Assembly: GCF_007004545.3 (NCBI RefSeq)
Contig: NZ_CP045503.2
Location: forward strand, 5,086,501 to 5,150,500
DNA from: Shewanella eurypsychrophilus
Lineage (GTDB): Bacteria > Pseudomonadota > Gammaproteobacteria > Enterobacterales > Shewanellaceae
DNA length: 64,000 nt
Direction of reading: 5' to 3'
Part shown: positions 17,920 to 28,023 of the stretch, piece by piece
Position numbering within the stretch: the first letter of the stretch is position 1
Layout: each line of letters opens with the position of its first letter
Translations under genes and position numbers: made by a program
The notes under the pieces: model-generated
The model's input: only the letters and a program-made list of their open reading frames with translations
Database searches by the model: none
What the model was told of the DNA's origin: nothing

Positions 17920-18927
17920 ATGTCTATCTCTACATTTTTAGCCTCCGCCCTCGAAAAACGCCATCAATTGCTTACCCAAGCTAAGGCAAGTAATACTGAT
18001 TGTTATCGCGTATTTCATGGCACAGTCGAAGGCATTAATGGTTTAAACATAGACAGGTATGGCGAAGCCTGGTTAATCCAGAGTTTTCATCAAGCATTAA
18101 GTGATGATGAACTTCAAGAGATCAGTGACTCACTCACACAAGTGGAAGAGTTACCCGTGATCTACAACGATCGCTCAGACAAAAATTCTCGAGTGATGAA
18201 CAAGCTGGATGTGATTAATGATGACTTTGCTAACCAAGCTCAAGTCATGCATGAAAATGGCATTAAGTTCACCTCTAAACTGCGTCACGAAGGACAAGAC
18301 CCACTGCTGTTTCTGGATATGAGAGTAGGTCGTGAATTCGTCCAAGCCAATAGCCATAACAAGACAGTGCTTAACTTGTTCTCCTATACCTGTGGTATCG
18401 GCACTGCGGCCGCAGTGGGCGGCGCAACTCGAGTCATGAATATAGATTTCTCCTCATTTGCATTAGCCGCTGGCAAAACAAATGCAGAGCTCAATCAAGT
18501 AAGTGATGTTTGCGAGTTTATTCAGAGTGATGCCTTTCCAGCGCTGAGACAGCTAGCAGGCCTTAAAGTGGCTGGCCGTCGTAACCAGAAGCTACCTAAA
18601 TATCCCAAATTACCGGCGACGCAATTTGACCTCGTCTTTCTTGATCCACCACGCTTTGCCAAGAGCCCCTTCGGCATTGTCGATCTGATCAATGATTATC
18701 AAAGCCTGTTTAAACCTGCGCTACTGACTACAAAAGCGGGCGGTACGATTGTCTGTTGTAATAACGTCGCCAAAGTCGACCGTGAAGCTTGGTTTGATGC
18801 ACTTGTGCGTTGTGTCGAAAAGCAGGGACGAACAGTTAGCAGTCATAGCTGGCTGGATTGCCATGCCGATTTCCCATCGTTTGACGGTAATCATCCATTA
18901 AAGATCGTCGCGTTAACGGTTGATTAA
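17920..18927 (+). CDS. Class I SAM-dependent rRNA methyltransferase (RlmI/RlmK-related)
   Basis: A 335-residue methyltransferase: a short N-terminal domain, then the Rossmann domain with VLNLFSYTCGIGTAAAVGG (SAM-binding loop), the FLDPPRFAK motif IV that marks RNA and protein N/C5-methyltransferases, and GTIVCCNNVAKVD, whose cysteine pair sits where cytosine-C5 enzymes keep the catalytic Cys. It resembles the catalytic part of RlmI and RlmK but lacks the N-terminal PUA domain of RlmI. I start at the ATG at 17920 (MSISTFLASALEKR); the upstream part of the reading frame is antisense to the hydrolase gene. Confidence 0.75.
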   Translation: MSISTFLASALEKRHQLLTQAKASNTDCYRVFHGTVEGINGLNIDRYGEAWLIQSFHQALSDDELQEISDSLTQVEELPVIYNDRSDKNSRVMNKLDVINDDFANQAQVMHENGIKFTSKLRHEGQDPLLFLDMRVGREFVQANSHNKTVLNLFSYTCGIGTAAAVGGATRVMNIDFSSFALAAGKTNAELNQVSDVCEFIQSDAFPALRQLAGLKVAGRRNQKLPKYPKLPATQFDLVFLDPPRFAKSPFGIVDLINDYQSLFKPALLTTKAGGTIVCCNNVAKVDREAWFDALVRCVEKQGRTVSSHSWLDCHADFPSFDGNHPLKIVALTVD

Positions 18928-18965
18928 CTTACGTTTTAACCTTGATCCCTTTAGCAAAACATCAC

Positions 18966-18991
18966 GCCTAGCCTGTAGCAACTGGCTAGGC
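18966..18991. terminator. Probable bidirectional terminator
   Basis: GCCTAGCC at 18966-18973 pairs with GGCTAGGC at 18984-18991, between the convergent methyltransferase and fumC genes. T-rich sequence follows on the plus strand. Confidence 0.6.
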
Positions 18992-19013
18992 TCATAATTT
19001 TAAACCTTAGGTA

Positions 19014-20390
19014 TTACAAACCACCTAAGGTGAGCTTGGCCGGATCTAAAAGCTTCTCAAGCTCTTCTCGAGAGATGTCAGTTTCTTCCTCGGCCACATC
19101 CAATACGGCTCGGCCTTCTTTATAGGCTTTCTTAGCAATTTCAGCAGCCTTAGCATAGCCGATAATCGGGTTAAGCGCGGTCACTAAGATGGGGTTACGC
19201 GCCAAGGCTTTCTGCAATTGCGCCTCGTTAACCTTGAATGTCGCTATCGCCTTATCTGCCAATAGATAACTGACATTAGCCAGCAGATTTATGCTTGAAA
19301 GCAAGTTGTCAGCAATCATAGGCAGCATCACATTTAATTCAAAATTCCCCGCCTGACCACCCACTGTGATAGCGCTATCGTTACCTATGACCTGAGCCGC
19401 CACCATAGTCGCAGCCTCGGGGATCACCGGATTGACCTTACCCGGCATGATAGACGAACCAGGTTGTAAGGCTTGCAGCTCAATCTCACCGAGTCCAGCT
19501 AAAGGTCCCGAATTCATCCAACGCAGATCGTTAGCTATCTTCATCATAGATACGGCCGTGGTTTTCAACTGTCCCGACAATGAAACTGCGATGTCTTGAG
19601 TACCAATATGACTGAAAAAATTGCTCGCTTGGGTAAACGTGAGACCTGTCATCTCACTGAGTTGATGATTAAATTCTGCCGCAAAATCTTCATGGGCATT
19701 AATCCCAGTGCCAACCGCCGTCCCTCCCTGAGCTAGGCTCTGTAATCTCGGCTTAATCCCATCAATCAGATCAATATTGTGTTCTATCTGGCTAGCCCAA
19801 CTCAGCAAGCTCTGACTCATACGCACCGGCATAGCATCCATAAGATGAGTCCGGCCGGTCTTGATATGGTGATCGACTTCGCCCGCCTTCTGTTTAATCA
19901 CTTTCAGCAGATGTTCCAGCGCAGGTAACAGGCTATTTTCCAGCTCCATGGCAGCACTGATATGAATACTGGAGGGAATGATATCGTTACTACTCTGACC
20001 ATAATTGACATGGTCATTGGCACCTACAGTTTGATTGGAAATTTTTGACGCTAACGTGGCCAATACTTCGTTGGCGTTCATGTTCGAACTCGTGCCTGAG
20101 CCAGTTTGAAACACATCCACCGGGAAGTGCTGCATCATCTCCTTCTCATCGAGCAGCTGAGACACTGCAGCTGAGATACCATCTGCCATATCTTGTGGCA
20201 ACAAGGCTAGCTTTGCGTTCGCCTGGGCCGCAGCCGATTTAGCCAGCAGTAAGGCACGAATAAATGACTCAGGCATTCTCTTACCACTGATTGGAAAGTT
20301 GTTCACCGCTCGCTGTGTTTGGGCGCCGTATAGCGCCGAAGCTGGCACCTGAAGCTCTCCCATGCTGTCTTTTTCAATACGTGTCGTCAT
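19014..20390 (-). CDS. fumC: Class II fumarate hydratase
   Basis: A 458-residue enzyme that interconverts fumarate and malate in the TCA cycle without an iron-sulfur cluster. Landmarks: GSGTSSNMNANEV, SSNDIIPSS, GRTHLMDAMPVRMSQ (catalytic His region) and the superfamily signature GSSIMPGKVNP. AGGA stands 6 bases before the ATG. It follows the fagA-like gene in the same direction (84 bases between), and that gene is preceded by a strong Fur box, so this iron-independent fumarase is probably made when iron is scarce, as in pseudomonads. Confidence 0.95.
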   Translation of the reverse strand: MTTRIEKDSMGELQVPASALYGAQTQRAVNNFPISGKRMPESFIRALLLAKSAAAQANAKLALLPQDMADGISAAVSQLLDEKEMMQHFPVDVFQTGSGTSSNMNANEVLATLASKISNQTVGANDHVNYGQSSNDIIPSSIHISAAMELENSLLPALEHLLKVIKQKAGEVDHHIKTGRTHLMDAMPVRMSQSLLSWASQIEHNIDLIDGIKPRLQSLAQGGTAVGTGINAHEDFAAEFNHQLSEMTGLTFTQASNFFSHIGTQDIAVSLSGQLKTTAVSMMKIANDLRWMNSGPLAGLGEIELQALQPGSSIMPGKVNPVIPEAATMVAAQVIGNDSAITVGGQAGNFELNVMLPMIADNLLSSINLLANVSYLLADKAIATFKVNEAQLQKALARNPILVTALNPIIGYAKAAEIAKKAYKEGRAVLDVAEEETDISREELEKLLDPAKLTLGGL

Positions 20391-20474
20391 GATCTTCCTA
20401 TCCGTTATTTATTACATACTTTCGGCTCATTCAATGTGCTAAACCTGATTTGAAAAACTGGCCAATGTCCTTTC

Positions 20475-20849
20475 TTAGTGAGCTAAGCCTGCTTTAAAGA
20501 ATTGGCTAGTCACTCTTAACTCATAAAATAACTGCTCTAACTCTTGTTTCTGAGAGTCACTGTCAACGAGCCTCGACAAGGCACTCAAGGGTTTGTAGAT
20601 GTTATCTAAACACCAGAGCCTCCAGTGACTCTCGAGCATGTCATCAGCTAAAGTATCGAGCAATAATCGATACTCTGCCACATGGAGGGACCAGGCAGCA
20701 TGTTTGCATCCACCCATTAAGGCTTGCTCCATGGAAAACCAGATCAATACTAGGCTGGGATTATCAACGTCTTCGCCGTGGCGGATCTTATGACGCAGCA
20801 CATTGATCGCTGGATCTTGATGATTAAACTGTGGAAAACATTGGCACAT
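20475..20849 (-). CDS. fagA: FagA-like Fur-associated protein
   Basis: A 124-residue soluble protein. The segment YRLLLDTLADDMLESHWRLW followed by CLDNIYKPLSALSRL closely resembles what I recall of pseudomonad FagA, a small protein of unknown function encoded just upstream of fumC in iron-regulated operons. The start at 20849 is chosen because AGGT stands at suitable spacing before that ATG; a GTG at 20858 is an alternative. The context (Fur box directly upstream, fumC directly downstream) strengthens the call. Several Cys/His residues (MCQCF, GGCKHAAW) could bind a metal. Confidence 0.65.
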   Translation of the reverse strand: MCQCFPQFNHQDPAINVLRHKIRHGEDVDNPSLVLIWFSMEQALMGGCKHAAWSLHVAEYRLLLDTLADDMLESHWRLWCLDNIYKPLSALSRLVDSDSQKQELEQLFYELRVTSQFFKAGLAH

Positions 20850-20875
20850 ACAAATCACCTAACGAGAGCGATAGT

Positions 20876-20894
20876 GAGAATGGGAATCAATATC
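20876..20894. promoter_or_regulatory. Fur box upstream of fagA-fumC
   Basis: GAGAATGGGAATCAATATC matches the 19-bp Fur consensus (GATAATGATAATCATTATC) at 15 of 19 positions. It lies 27 bases upstream of the chosen fagA start. Confidence 0.7.
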
Positions 20895-20986
20895 ATTAAG
20901 TGGTTTTATAGTAAATATGTCAATGGTATTTACGCAGCAAGACTCAAACGATAAAGAGGGCTGCATTAGATTAATGAGTGGAGATT

Positions 20987-21023
20987 CTAGTTCCTAGGAC
21001 CTAGGAACTAGGAACTAGGAACT
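20987..21023. repeat. Short CTAGGAA-type repeat with a palindrome
   Basis: ctagttcctagg is followed by acctaggaactag and two further ctaggaa units. The first two parts form a hairpin. It lies 18 bases beyond the stop of the alkylsulfatase gene and may act as a weak terminator or be a simple expansion. Confidence 0.5.
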
Positions 21024-21040
21024 GCCTGACCTAATGACCT

Positions 21041-23113
21041 CTATGGTGTAACGATATCGAACACGCCTTTGGGCTTATCCAATAATCTAAAGAAGCTCAC
21101 TAGATCCAACTTGCTGCCCTCAATATTGAGCTCATCGGAGAACAAGAGATCCGAAGCCCCGGCATGACCTATGATCAGATCGATGAATAGCTCATGACTG
21201 ATATTTAAGGTCACATCGGCATTCTGATCCTTAGCTGCTTTGCGGTGATGTAAGACTGAATTGTTCAGCTCCAATACATAGTTTTCATCGAGATCGATAA
21301 AGTTAATATTGAGCAAATAATGCTTACCAAACGCTTCGGGGCCGATCACACGTGATGCCATGGATTGCAGGAAGTTCTCCACCGGAGAGCGCAGTAATAT
21401 CTGCTTCATAGAAACTAAATCTATGCCCTTCTCCGGAGTACCATGACGTAACTCAAATGCAGCCGATAGATACACATCACGCCAAGCGGCAGACTCTGCT
21501 TGATAGCCAAGTTGATCATAACTCTTAGCCAGTAACTCCTTAGCGGCTAGATTAGTACTGTCAGCAAAAACGAGCTTATTGAGCAGTTCAGCGGCCCAAC
21601 GATATTCCCCAGTAACAAAGGCTTGCTCCCCATGAGCTAGCACCGCAGCCGCGCCTCCCATCAGGTCGACATATTTTTGAGCCGATTGAGACTCAGGCAA
21701 AGGATCCAAGTTAGCCGGATTAGCATCATACCAACCAAGATAAGCCTGATAGACAGCCTTAGCATTGTGTTTAGCTGTGCCATAATAGCCTCGACTGGCG
21801 AAGGTACTCGCTAGCGCTGGTGGCATCTCGATCGCTTCGGCTATCTCGGCAGGCGTTAGCCCCTGGTTGAGCATGCGTACAGATTGATCGTGAATGTATT
21901 TATAAGTGTCTCTCTGCTTTCCTAAGAAATCAGCGATGGCATCCCCACCCCATATCGGCCAATGATGGCTGCCGAAATAGACCTTGGCCTCTTGCTGATT
22001 AGTGAGTGCCTCATCAATCGAGCGACTCCATTCCAATGCATCCCTGACTTTCGCTCCACGCAAGGTATAGAGATTATGCATGGTCTTAGAGACTAGCTCG
22101 GCGCCGCAATAGGCCTGCAGCTCTGGCAAATAAAAGGTAAATTCAGAGGGAGCCTCTGTACCGGATACTATCTGAAACTCGAACTTCACCCCATCGATCA
22201 CCTTAGTCTCATCGACTTCAACTGTGATAGTCGGCGCCAGGATACTGAACGTACCAAATGCTGGCTCCTTACCTAAGCCCGAATCGATATGCCCCCGAGG
22301 CGATCTAGGTAGCTGTTTGCCATACATGTACATGGCGCGGCGGCTCATGGCTGTTCCGGCCATGACATTTTCACTGGTGGCCTCATGCATAAAACCAGCT
22401 GGTGCGACTATATCTATCGCGCCAATATCAGCAAGTTGTGCATCATCCAGTAGACCTAGAGCCCCACCAAAATGATCCATATGGCTATGAGTAAAGATAA
22501 TGCCTGAGACAGGTCTTTCACCGAGCTGATTATTTACAAATGCTAGAGCAGCCTTTGCTGTTTCTGCCGTGGTCAAAGGATCGACGATGATCCAACCTGA
22601 TTTTCCGGCGATCACTGTCATGTTCGCTAAGTCGAAACCACGAACCTGATATACCCCCTGGGTCACTTCAAATAATCCGTGGATGTTATTCAAACTCGCC
22701 TGTCGCCATAGACTCGGGTTAACACTCGCTGGTGCCTCTCCCTGAATAAAATCATAGGCAGGCCTGTCCCAGATATTTTTCCCCTGCGCATCGACCACTT
22801 TCAAATCAGGCAGCTTAGCGATAAAACCTCGGTTTGCATCGGTGAAATCTTGCATATCCTCGAAAGGCAGCTGAGTCAGCAGTGCAGAGTTTGCCTCTAA
22901 AGTATGATGAGTCGCGGGGGTAAAGCCAAAGGAGTCGACAGCATCAGGCAATACTGGAGCTGATGCTGCTTTGTGATTGATATCGACTTGAGGCTGACAG
23001 GCCACCAGCACTAAGGCGCAGAGACTGGGAAAGATAGCTCTTATGCTTTGCTTATAATTATTCTTAGGCACACGCTCTAAACGGCTATTGATTTTATTAT
23101 GATGATTCAACAT
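21041..23113 (-). CDS. Alkylsulfatase of the SdsA1/BDS1 metallo-beta-lactamase type, lipoprotein
   Basis: A 690-residue enzyme that splits alkyl sulfates such as SDS into alcohol and sulfate using a two-zinc centre. The N-terminus has a lipobox-like LVLVAC (about Cys39), so it is probably lipid-anchored. The metallo-beta-lactamase domain contains the zinc motif FTHSHMDHFGG (H209, H211, D213, H214). Later parts include the dimerisation domain (SRGYYGTAKHNAKAVYQAYLGWYD) and a C-terminal SCP2-like domain that holds the alkyl chain. The length fits this family. An AraC regulator lies upstream in the same direction and may control it. Confidence 0.9.
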   Translation of the reverse strand: MLNHHNKINSRLERVPKNNYKQSIRAIFPSLCALVLVACQPQVDINHKAASAPVLPDAVDSFGFTPATHHTLEANSALLTQLPFEDMQDFTDANRGFIAKLPDLKVVDAQGKNIWDRPAYDFIQGEAPASVNPSLWRQASLNNIHGLFEVTQGVYQVRGFDLANMTVIAGKSGWIIVDPLTTAETAKAALAFVNNQLGERPVSGIIFTHSHMDHFGGALGLLDDAQLADIGAIDIVAPAGFMHEATSENVMAGTAMSRRAMYMYGKQLPRSPRGHIDSGLGKEPAFGTFSILAPTITVEVDETKVIDGVKFEFQIVSGTEAPSEFTFYLPELQAYCGAELVSKTMHNLYTLRGAKVRDALEWSRSIDEALTNQQEAKVYFGSHHWPIWGGDAIADFLGKQRDTYKYIHDQSVRMLNQGLTPAEIAEAIEMPPALASTFASRGYYGTAKHNAKAVYQAYLGWYDANPANLDPLPESQSAQKYVDLMGGAAAVLAHGEQAFVTGEYRWAAELLNKLVFADSTNLAAKELLAKSYDQLGYQAESAAWRDVYLSAAFELRHGTPEKGIDLVSMKQILLRSPVENFLQSMASRVIGPEAFGKHYLLNINFIDLDENYVLELNNSVLHHRKAAKDQNADVTLNISHELFIDLIIGHAGASDLLFSDELNIEGSKLDLVSFFRLLDKPKGVFDIVTP

Positions 23114-23203
23114 AAAGGTTCACTCAGACATTAACAACTAGAGCCAACCTATTACATTTCAGCAACAACGCGGTTATCATTTTCGGCCAATATAAACGGA
23201 CGT

Positions 23204-24220
23204 TTATATTTTACTTCGATATCGAAATGAAGCTGGACTGGTACCATACCAACGATGAAAGGCACGAGAAAAATTAGACAAACTGGTATAGCCGAGCTTA
23301 TCTGAGACCAAGGTGATCGAAGCCTCTGTGTTAATCAAGTAATGATAAGCTAATTCCTTACGTTTTTGCTGCAGCAGCTCTCGAAAACTAGCCCCCTCAG
23401 ATCCTAACTTACGCCTCAAGGTTCGCTCACTGATATTATACACTTGCGCCACTTTATGGGCTGTAGGTTCCCCCGATACCAGCATGGCATGAATTGCCTG
23501 ACTGACTTTCTCTTGCCACTTAAGAGCCTGCATCTTATCTAAGTAATCCCTTACCTTAATCTCATTTTGAGCCGCGAGTTTTGGATTTCCCATCACTGTA
23601 GACTGCTCCAGCATACCTCTATCCATCCATAAGCAGTTTTCCAGCTTATTAAAAGAGATTGGACAGGAAAAACATGAATGCCATGGCGCAATATCTTTAG
23701 GCTCAGCTCGCATAAGCTCGACACTCAATACAAATTTACCATGGCCTAAAATCAGTTCACCGTGATGCACTAAGGTGGCAAAAAACGCATCAATCGACAT
23801 AGGGCTAATCTCAACACCTGGTAATGGCGTAATGGTGAACCCGACCCGATCTGGCGTTCTCTGTAATTTGATACTGGCAGAGTTGCTCACTAATGCAGAA
23901 TAATTAGGCAGTGTTTCGAATGCCTGCGCAAGTGTCGCCGAAGTCATCATCAGCAAACCTAAGGATCGAAAATGCATAGGATAAGCATACTGGCCCACTG
24001 TAAGACCGAATTCTGGAGTCCCGGTCGCTTGCTCCGCTAAGCTCCAGAGCAGAGTCATTTTCTCAATGGCTATTCTGGACTCGGGTGCGGCCTCAATCCC
24101 ATCGAGAATTAAGCCCGCACTGTCAAATACACGATACGCATCGATACCTCTTGCACTTAAAGCCCTCGAGATTGCAATTGCCCATGATCCAATCGTGCTG
24201 TATTTCGAAGTTAATGCCAT
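23204..24220 (-). CDS. AraC-family transcriptional regulator (OruR/ArgR-like arabinose-binding N-domain)
   Basis: A 338-residue regulator. The N-terminal 200 residues are of the Arabinose_bd type found in OruR and similar proteins. The C-terminal AraC HTH spans about residues 235-335 (VAQVYNISERTLRRKLGSEG, then LGYTSLSNFSRAFHRWYGTSPASFR). I start at the ATG at 24220 (MALTSKYSTIG); the frame extends further to a TTG without a ribosome site. Lying 91 bases before the alkylsulfatase gene in the same direction, it is a good candidate activator of that gene. Confidence 0.85.
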   Translation of the reverse strand: MALTSKYSTIGSWAIAISRALSARGIDAYRVFDSAGLILDGIEAAPESRIAIEKMTLLWSLAEQATGTPEFGLTVGQYAYPMHFRSLGLLMMTSATLAQAFETLPNYSALVSNSASIKLQRTPDRVGFTITPLPGVEISPMSIDAFFATLVHHGELILGHGKFVLSVELMRAEPKDIAPWHSCFSCPISFNKLENCLWMDRGMLEQSTVMGNPKLAAQNEIKVRDYLDKMQALKWQEKVSQAIHAMLVSGEPTAHKVAQVYNISERTLRRKLGSEGASFRELLQQKRKELAYHYLINTEASITLVSDKLGYTSLSNFSRAFHRWYGTSPASFRYRSKI

Positions 24221-25000
24221 TGAATAAGACTCTAAAACTGCAATTAAGACCAACTAATATCACAATAACGCTCTTAAAATCATCTCTCTATTTGCAGCTT
24301 GCTACACTCACGCCTCAACTTGTACTCCATCCTTGTGCCAAATTCATAAAAGAAGCAAACTTCTGTCCACGGTAATTTAGGCAATATTACTCAGCCAAAA
24401 CGATTTAGATACCAATTAACAAAATGGTTATTAGTCATTTTGTCTATCGGATAAATAATCATCACTTCATGCCAACATTCTATAGAAACTGACACTTAAT
24501 TCCTGTCCAGCCAAAGCCCATAGTAAGTGTAGGGAATTTTGTTATTTAGTAAAAACAGTAAACCTAACCCCTAACGTTAATAACTCTTGGTACTAATGGA
24601 TAAATGCATAATAAAGACACTGCCAAATAGGGACATATTGACCACACACGCCGGGACATTTAGTCCCAAACACCAAAAGGCAACCAAATCAGAACAATAT
24701 CAGCAAACAAGCATTAAACTCAAAACTAAAAACCGCTAAAGCGGCAGTTAGGAGGATATTAAACCAATGATGAGTAAATGAGATCTTGAGCACGCCAGAC
24801 CCATTGTCAGTTTGAGTTACTTTAGGGATAATTTTAACAAGGATGATTCAAGGTAGTCTCCACTTTGCAGCTAACATTGATGAGTTTGGCAAAATGGATT
24901 AGTGACTATTTTAAAACATACCGTGTGACACTGAACAATCATTTTTTAATGCATTGCTTATATGACTCATATAAAACAGATGTAACTATGAGAGGGTAAG
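24221..25000. other. 780-base intergenic region upstream of the formate dehydrogenase operon
   Basis: No credible gene of normal size is present. It holds a GGGAC-ATTTA-GTCCC hairpin (about 24653-24667) and a CCGC-TAAA-GCGG hairpin (about 24733-24744) followed at once by a strong AGGAGGA ribosome site and a four-codon frame ATG ATG AGT AAA TGA (24768-24782). It ends with GAGAGGGTAAG before the fdnG start. The long leader suggests control at the RNA level, but no known riboswitch was recognised. Confidence 0.4.
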
Positions 25001-28000
25001 ATGGACAGACGACAGTTTTTTAAACTGTGTGCCTGCGGAGCGACCACATCGGCTATTTCGGCACTGGGCTTAATGCCCGGAACCGCAATGGCTGCGCCCC
25101 GTGAGTACAAGTTGCTAAAAGCAAAAGAGACCCGCAATAACTGCTGTTATTGCTCGGTAGGTTGTGGCTTGCTGATGTACAGCCACGGCAGTAACGGCAA
25201 GAATGCCGAAAAGGCTATTTTCCACATCGAAGGCGATGCGGATCACCCAGTTAACCGTGGTGCCCTTTGTCCTAAAGGCGCAGGTTTGGTTGATTATGTT
25301 AATAGCCCTAACCGTAATCACTTCCCTGAAGTGCGTGAACCAGGTACTGATAAATGGAAACGTATCAGCTGGAATGACGCTTTCAATCGCATTGCTCGTC
25401 ATATGAAAGATGACCGTGATGAAAACCTCATCGAAAAGAACAGCGAAGGTAATACCGTAAACCGTTGGTTGAGCACAGGCATGATGACCTCTTCGGCTCA
25501 ACCAAACGAAGGCGCATTTATTACCCATAAGTTTGCTCGTTCTCTTGGCCTAGTGGCCATAGATACTATTGCGCGTAACTGACACTCCCCAACGGTAGCA
25601 AGTCTTGCTCCAACATTTGGGCGCGGTGCCATGACCAACCACTGGATTGATATTAAGAACTCCAATGTCGTTGTGATCATGGGTGGTAATGCCGCTGAAG
25701 CACATCCTGTCGGTTTCGGCTGGGTAACAGAAGCAATGGAACACAATGATGCCAAGTTGGTTGTTGTCGACCCTAGATACACTCGCAGTGCAGCACTGTC
25801 AGACTGTTACGCCCCATTGCGTAGCGGTACAGACATCGCCTTCCTGCTCGGATTAAGCCGATATTTAATTGAGACTAAACAAGTTCACTATGACTATGTA
25901 AAGGCCTACACCAATGCCAGCTACATCGTCCGTGACGACTTCGAATTTAATGAAGGTTTGTTCAGTGGCTTCGATGAAAAGAGCCGTACCTATGACAAAG
26001 AAACCTGGTACTACGATCTAGATGAAGACGGCTACGCCAAAGTCGATGAGACATTGTCTCACCCGCGCTGTGTGTGGAACCTGCTTAAGAAGCATGTTGA
26101 GCGTTACGATTTTGACACCGTAAGCAATATTACCGGCACCCCGGTTGAAGATTATGAGAAAGTTTGTGCCCTTATTGGCAGTACGCATAAACAAGATAAA
26201 GCGGCAACCTTCATGTATGCCTTAGGTTGGACTCACCATACTAAGGGTGCACAGAATATTCGTTCTATGGCTATGGTTCAGCTGCTGCTGGGTAACATAG
26301 GTGTATTAGGTGGTGGTGTAAATGCACTGCGTGGTCACTCGAACGTGCAAGGTGCAACGGATATGGGACTGCTTTGTCAGGCCTTACCTGGTTACCTCAA
26401 GCTACCAAATGATAAAGATACCGATCTTGAAACCTATCTTGAGCGCTATACACCAAAAGCACTGCGCCCAGGTCAGACTAACTATTGGTCCAATTACCCT
26501 AAGTTTTTCATTTCGCAGATGAAGAGTTTCTGGGGCGATCACGCCACGGCAGAAAATAGCTTTGGTTACGACTGGTTGCCTAAGTGGGATCTGCAGTATG
26601 ACTACACCAAGCACATCGACATGATGTACAAGGGTGAGGTCAATGGCTACTTTATTCAAGGGGTTAACGCTATTAACTCCATGCCAAATCGCAACAAGAC
26701 TCTGGCTGCATTTAGTAAGCTAAAGTACATGGTTGTAATGGATCCGTTAGCCACAGAAACCTCTGTATTTTGGAAAAAATCTGCCGATTTTAATGACGTT
26801 GATCCAAGTCAGATCCAGACTGAAGTTTTCCGTCTACCGACCACCCTATTTGCCGAAGAGGAAGGCTGTATCGTAAATTCAGGCCGCTGGATGCAGTGGC
26901 ATTGGAAAGGCGCTAACGCACCGGGTGAATCTAAGCCTGATGCCGAGATTCTATCAGGCCTACTCATGAAGCTTAGAGAGCTGTATGACACCGAAGGTGG
27001 CGTACTGCCAGAGCCAATCCAAGCCATTAATTGGGCTGGATATCATGACCCAAGCTTCCCCCATGGTTCAGAAGTTGCTAAAGAACTTAACGGTATAGAT
27101 CTTAAAACCGGTAAGCAGCTAAATAGCTTCAGTGAACTTAAAGATGATGGTAGCACCGCGTGTGGTTGCTGGATCTATTCAGGTTCTTGGACCGAACAGG
27201 GCAACATGATGGCTCGCCGTGATAACTCGGATACGTCCGGTAAAGGTATTACTCCGGGGTGGGCATTCGCATGGCCTGCAAACCGTCGCGTACTCTATAA
27301 CCGTGCATCTTGCGATGTGAACGGTAAACCTTGGGATCCAAAACGTAAAATCTTGGAATGGAGCCATGACAAATGGCACGGAATTGATGTGGGTGACTTC
27401 AATATGAAGCTTAAGCCACAAGATTCTGCTCATCCATTCATTATGCAGCCTGAAGGTGTGGGTCGTTTCTTTGCCCTTAAACATCTGGCAGAAGGTCCTT
27501 TCCCTGAACATTACGAGCCAGTGGAGTCGCCAATTGGCACCAACCCATTGCACCCGAAAGTGATCAGTAACCCGGCTATTCGTATGCTAGATGGTGTCGC
27601 TGAGACCTTGGGTTCTCATAAAGATTACCCTTATGTTGCTACAACTTACTGCATGACAGAACACTTCAACTTCTGGACTGCGCACTGTCGTCTTGCGGCT
27701 ATCTCCATGCCTGAGACCTTTGTAGAGCTCGATGAAGTGTTAGCGGCTGCGAAAGGTATCAACAACGGTGACTGGGTCACTGTGAGTTCTAAGCGCGGTA
27801 GCTTGAAGACCAAGGCATTAGTGACTAAGCGCCTACAACCACTCAAGGTACATGGGCAACTTGTACACACTGTGGGTTTACCACGACATGGTGGTTACAA
27901 CGCACTGACTCGCAAGAGTAGCAGTTGCAATATTCTGACTACGGAAGTGGGTGATGCAAATACTCAGGTGCCTGAATTTAAGGCCTTCCTAGTAGATATT

Positions 28001-28021
28001 GCTAAGGTGAAGGGGATCTAA
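25001..28021 (+). CDS. fdnG: Formate dehydrogenase-N alpha subunit, selenocysteine-containing
   Basis: A 1006-residue molybdopterin enzyme oxidising formate to CO2 in the periplasm. It appears as two frames broken by TGA at 25580, but the TGA is in frame and codes selenocysteine 194, at the position of the Mo/W ligand in the FdnG family (IARN-U-HSPTVASL). A twin-arginine signal (DRRQFFK) opens the protein. NCCYCSVGCGLL plus a later Cys in GALCPKG form the 4Fe-4S site. The SECIS-like stem follows the UGA directly, and selA, selB, selC and fdhD are all nearby. The ATG follows GAGAGGGTAAG. It is not a pseudogene. Confidence 0.95.
25580..25617 (+). promoter_or_regulatory. Sec UGA codon and bacterial SECIS-like hairpin
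   Basis: After the TGA at 25580-25582 the sequence GGTAGCAAGTCTTGCTCC folds as GG/CC, a bulged U, AGCAA/UUGCU and a GUC apical loop. This matches the E. coli fdnG element in the bulged U and loop GU that contact SelB. Confidence 0.85.
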
Positions 28022-28023
28022 TT

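Noticed and set aside
25580..25640. Apparent nonsense mutation splitting the formate dehydrogenase gene
   Set aside because: The UGA is at the known Sec position, a SECIS-like stem follows, and the Sec machinery is encoded nearby, so it is recoding and not a pseudogene.
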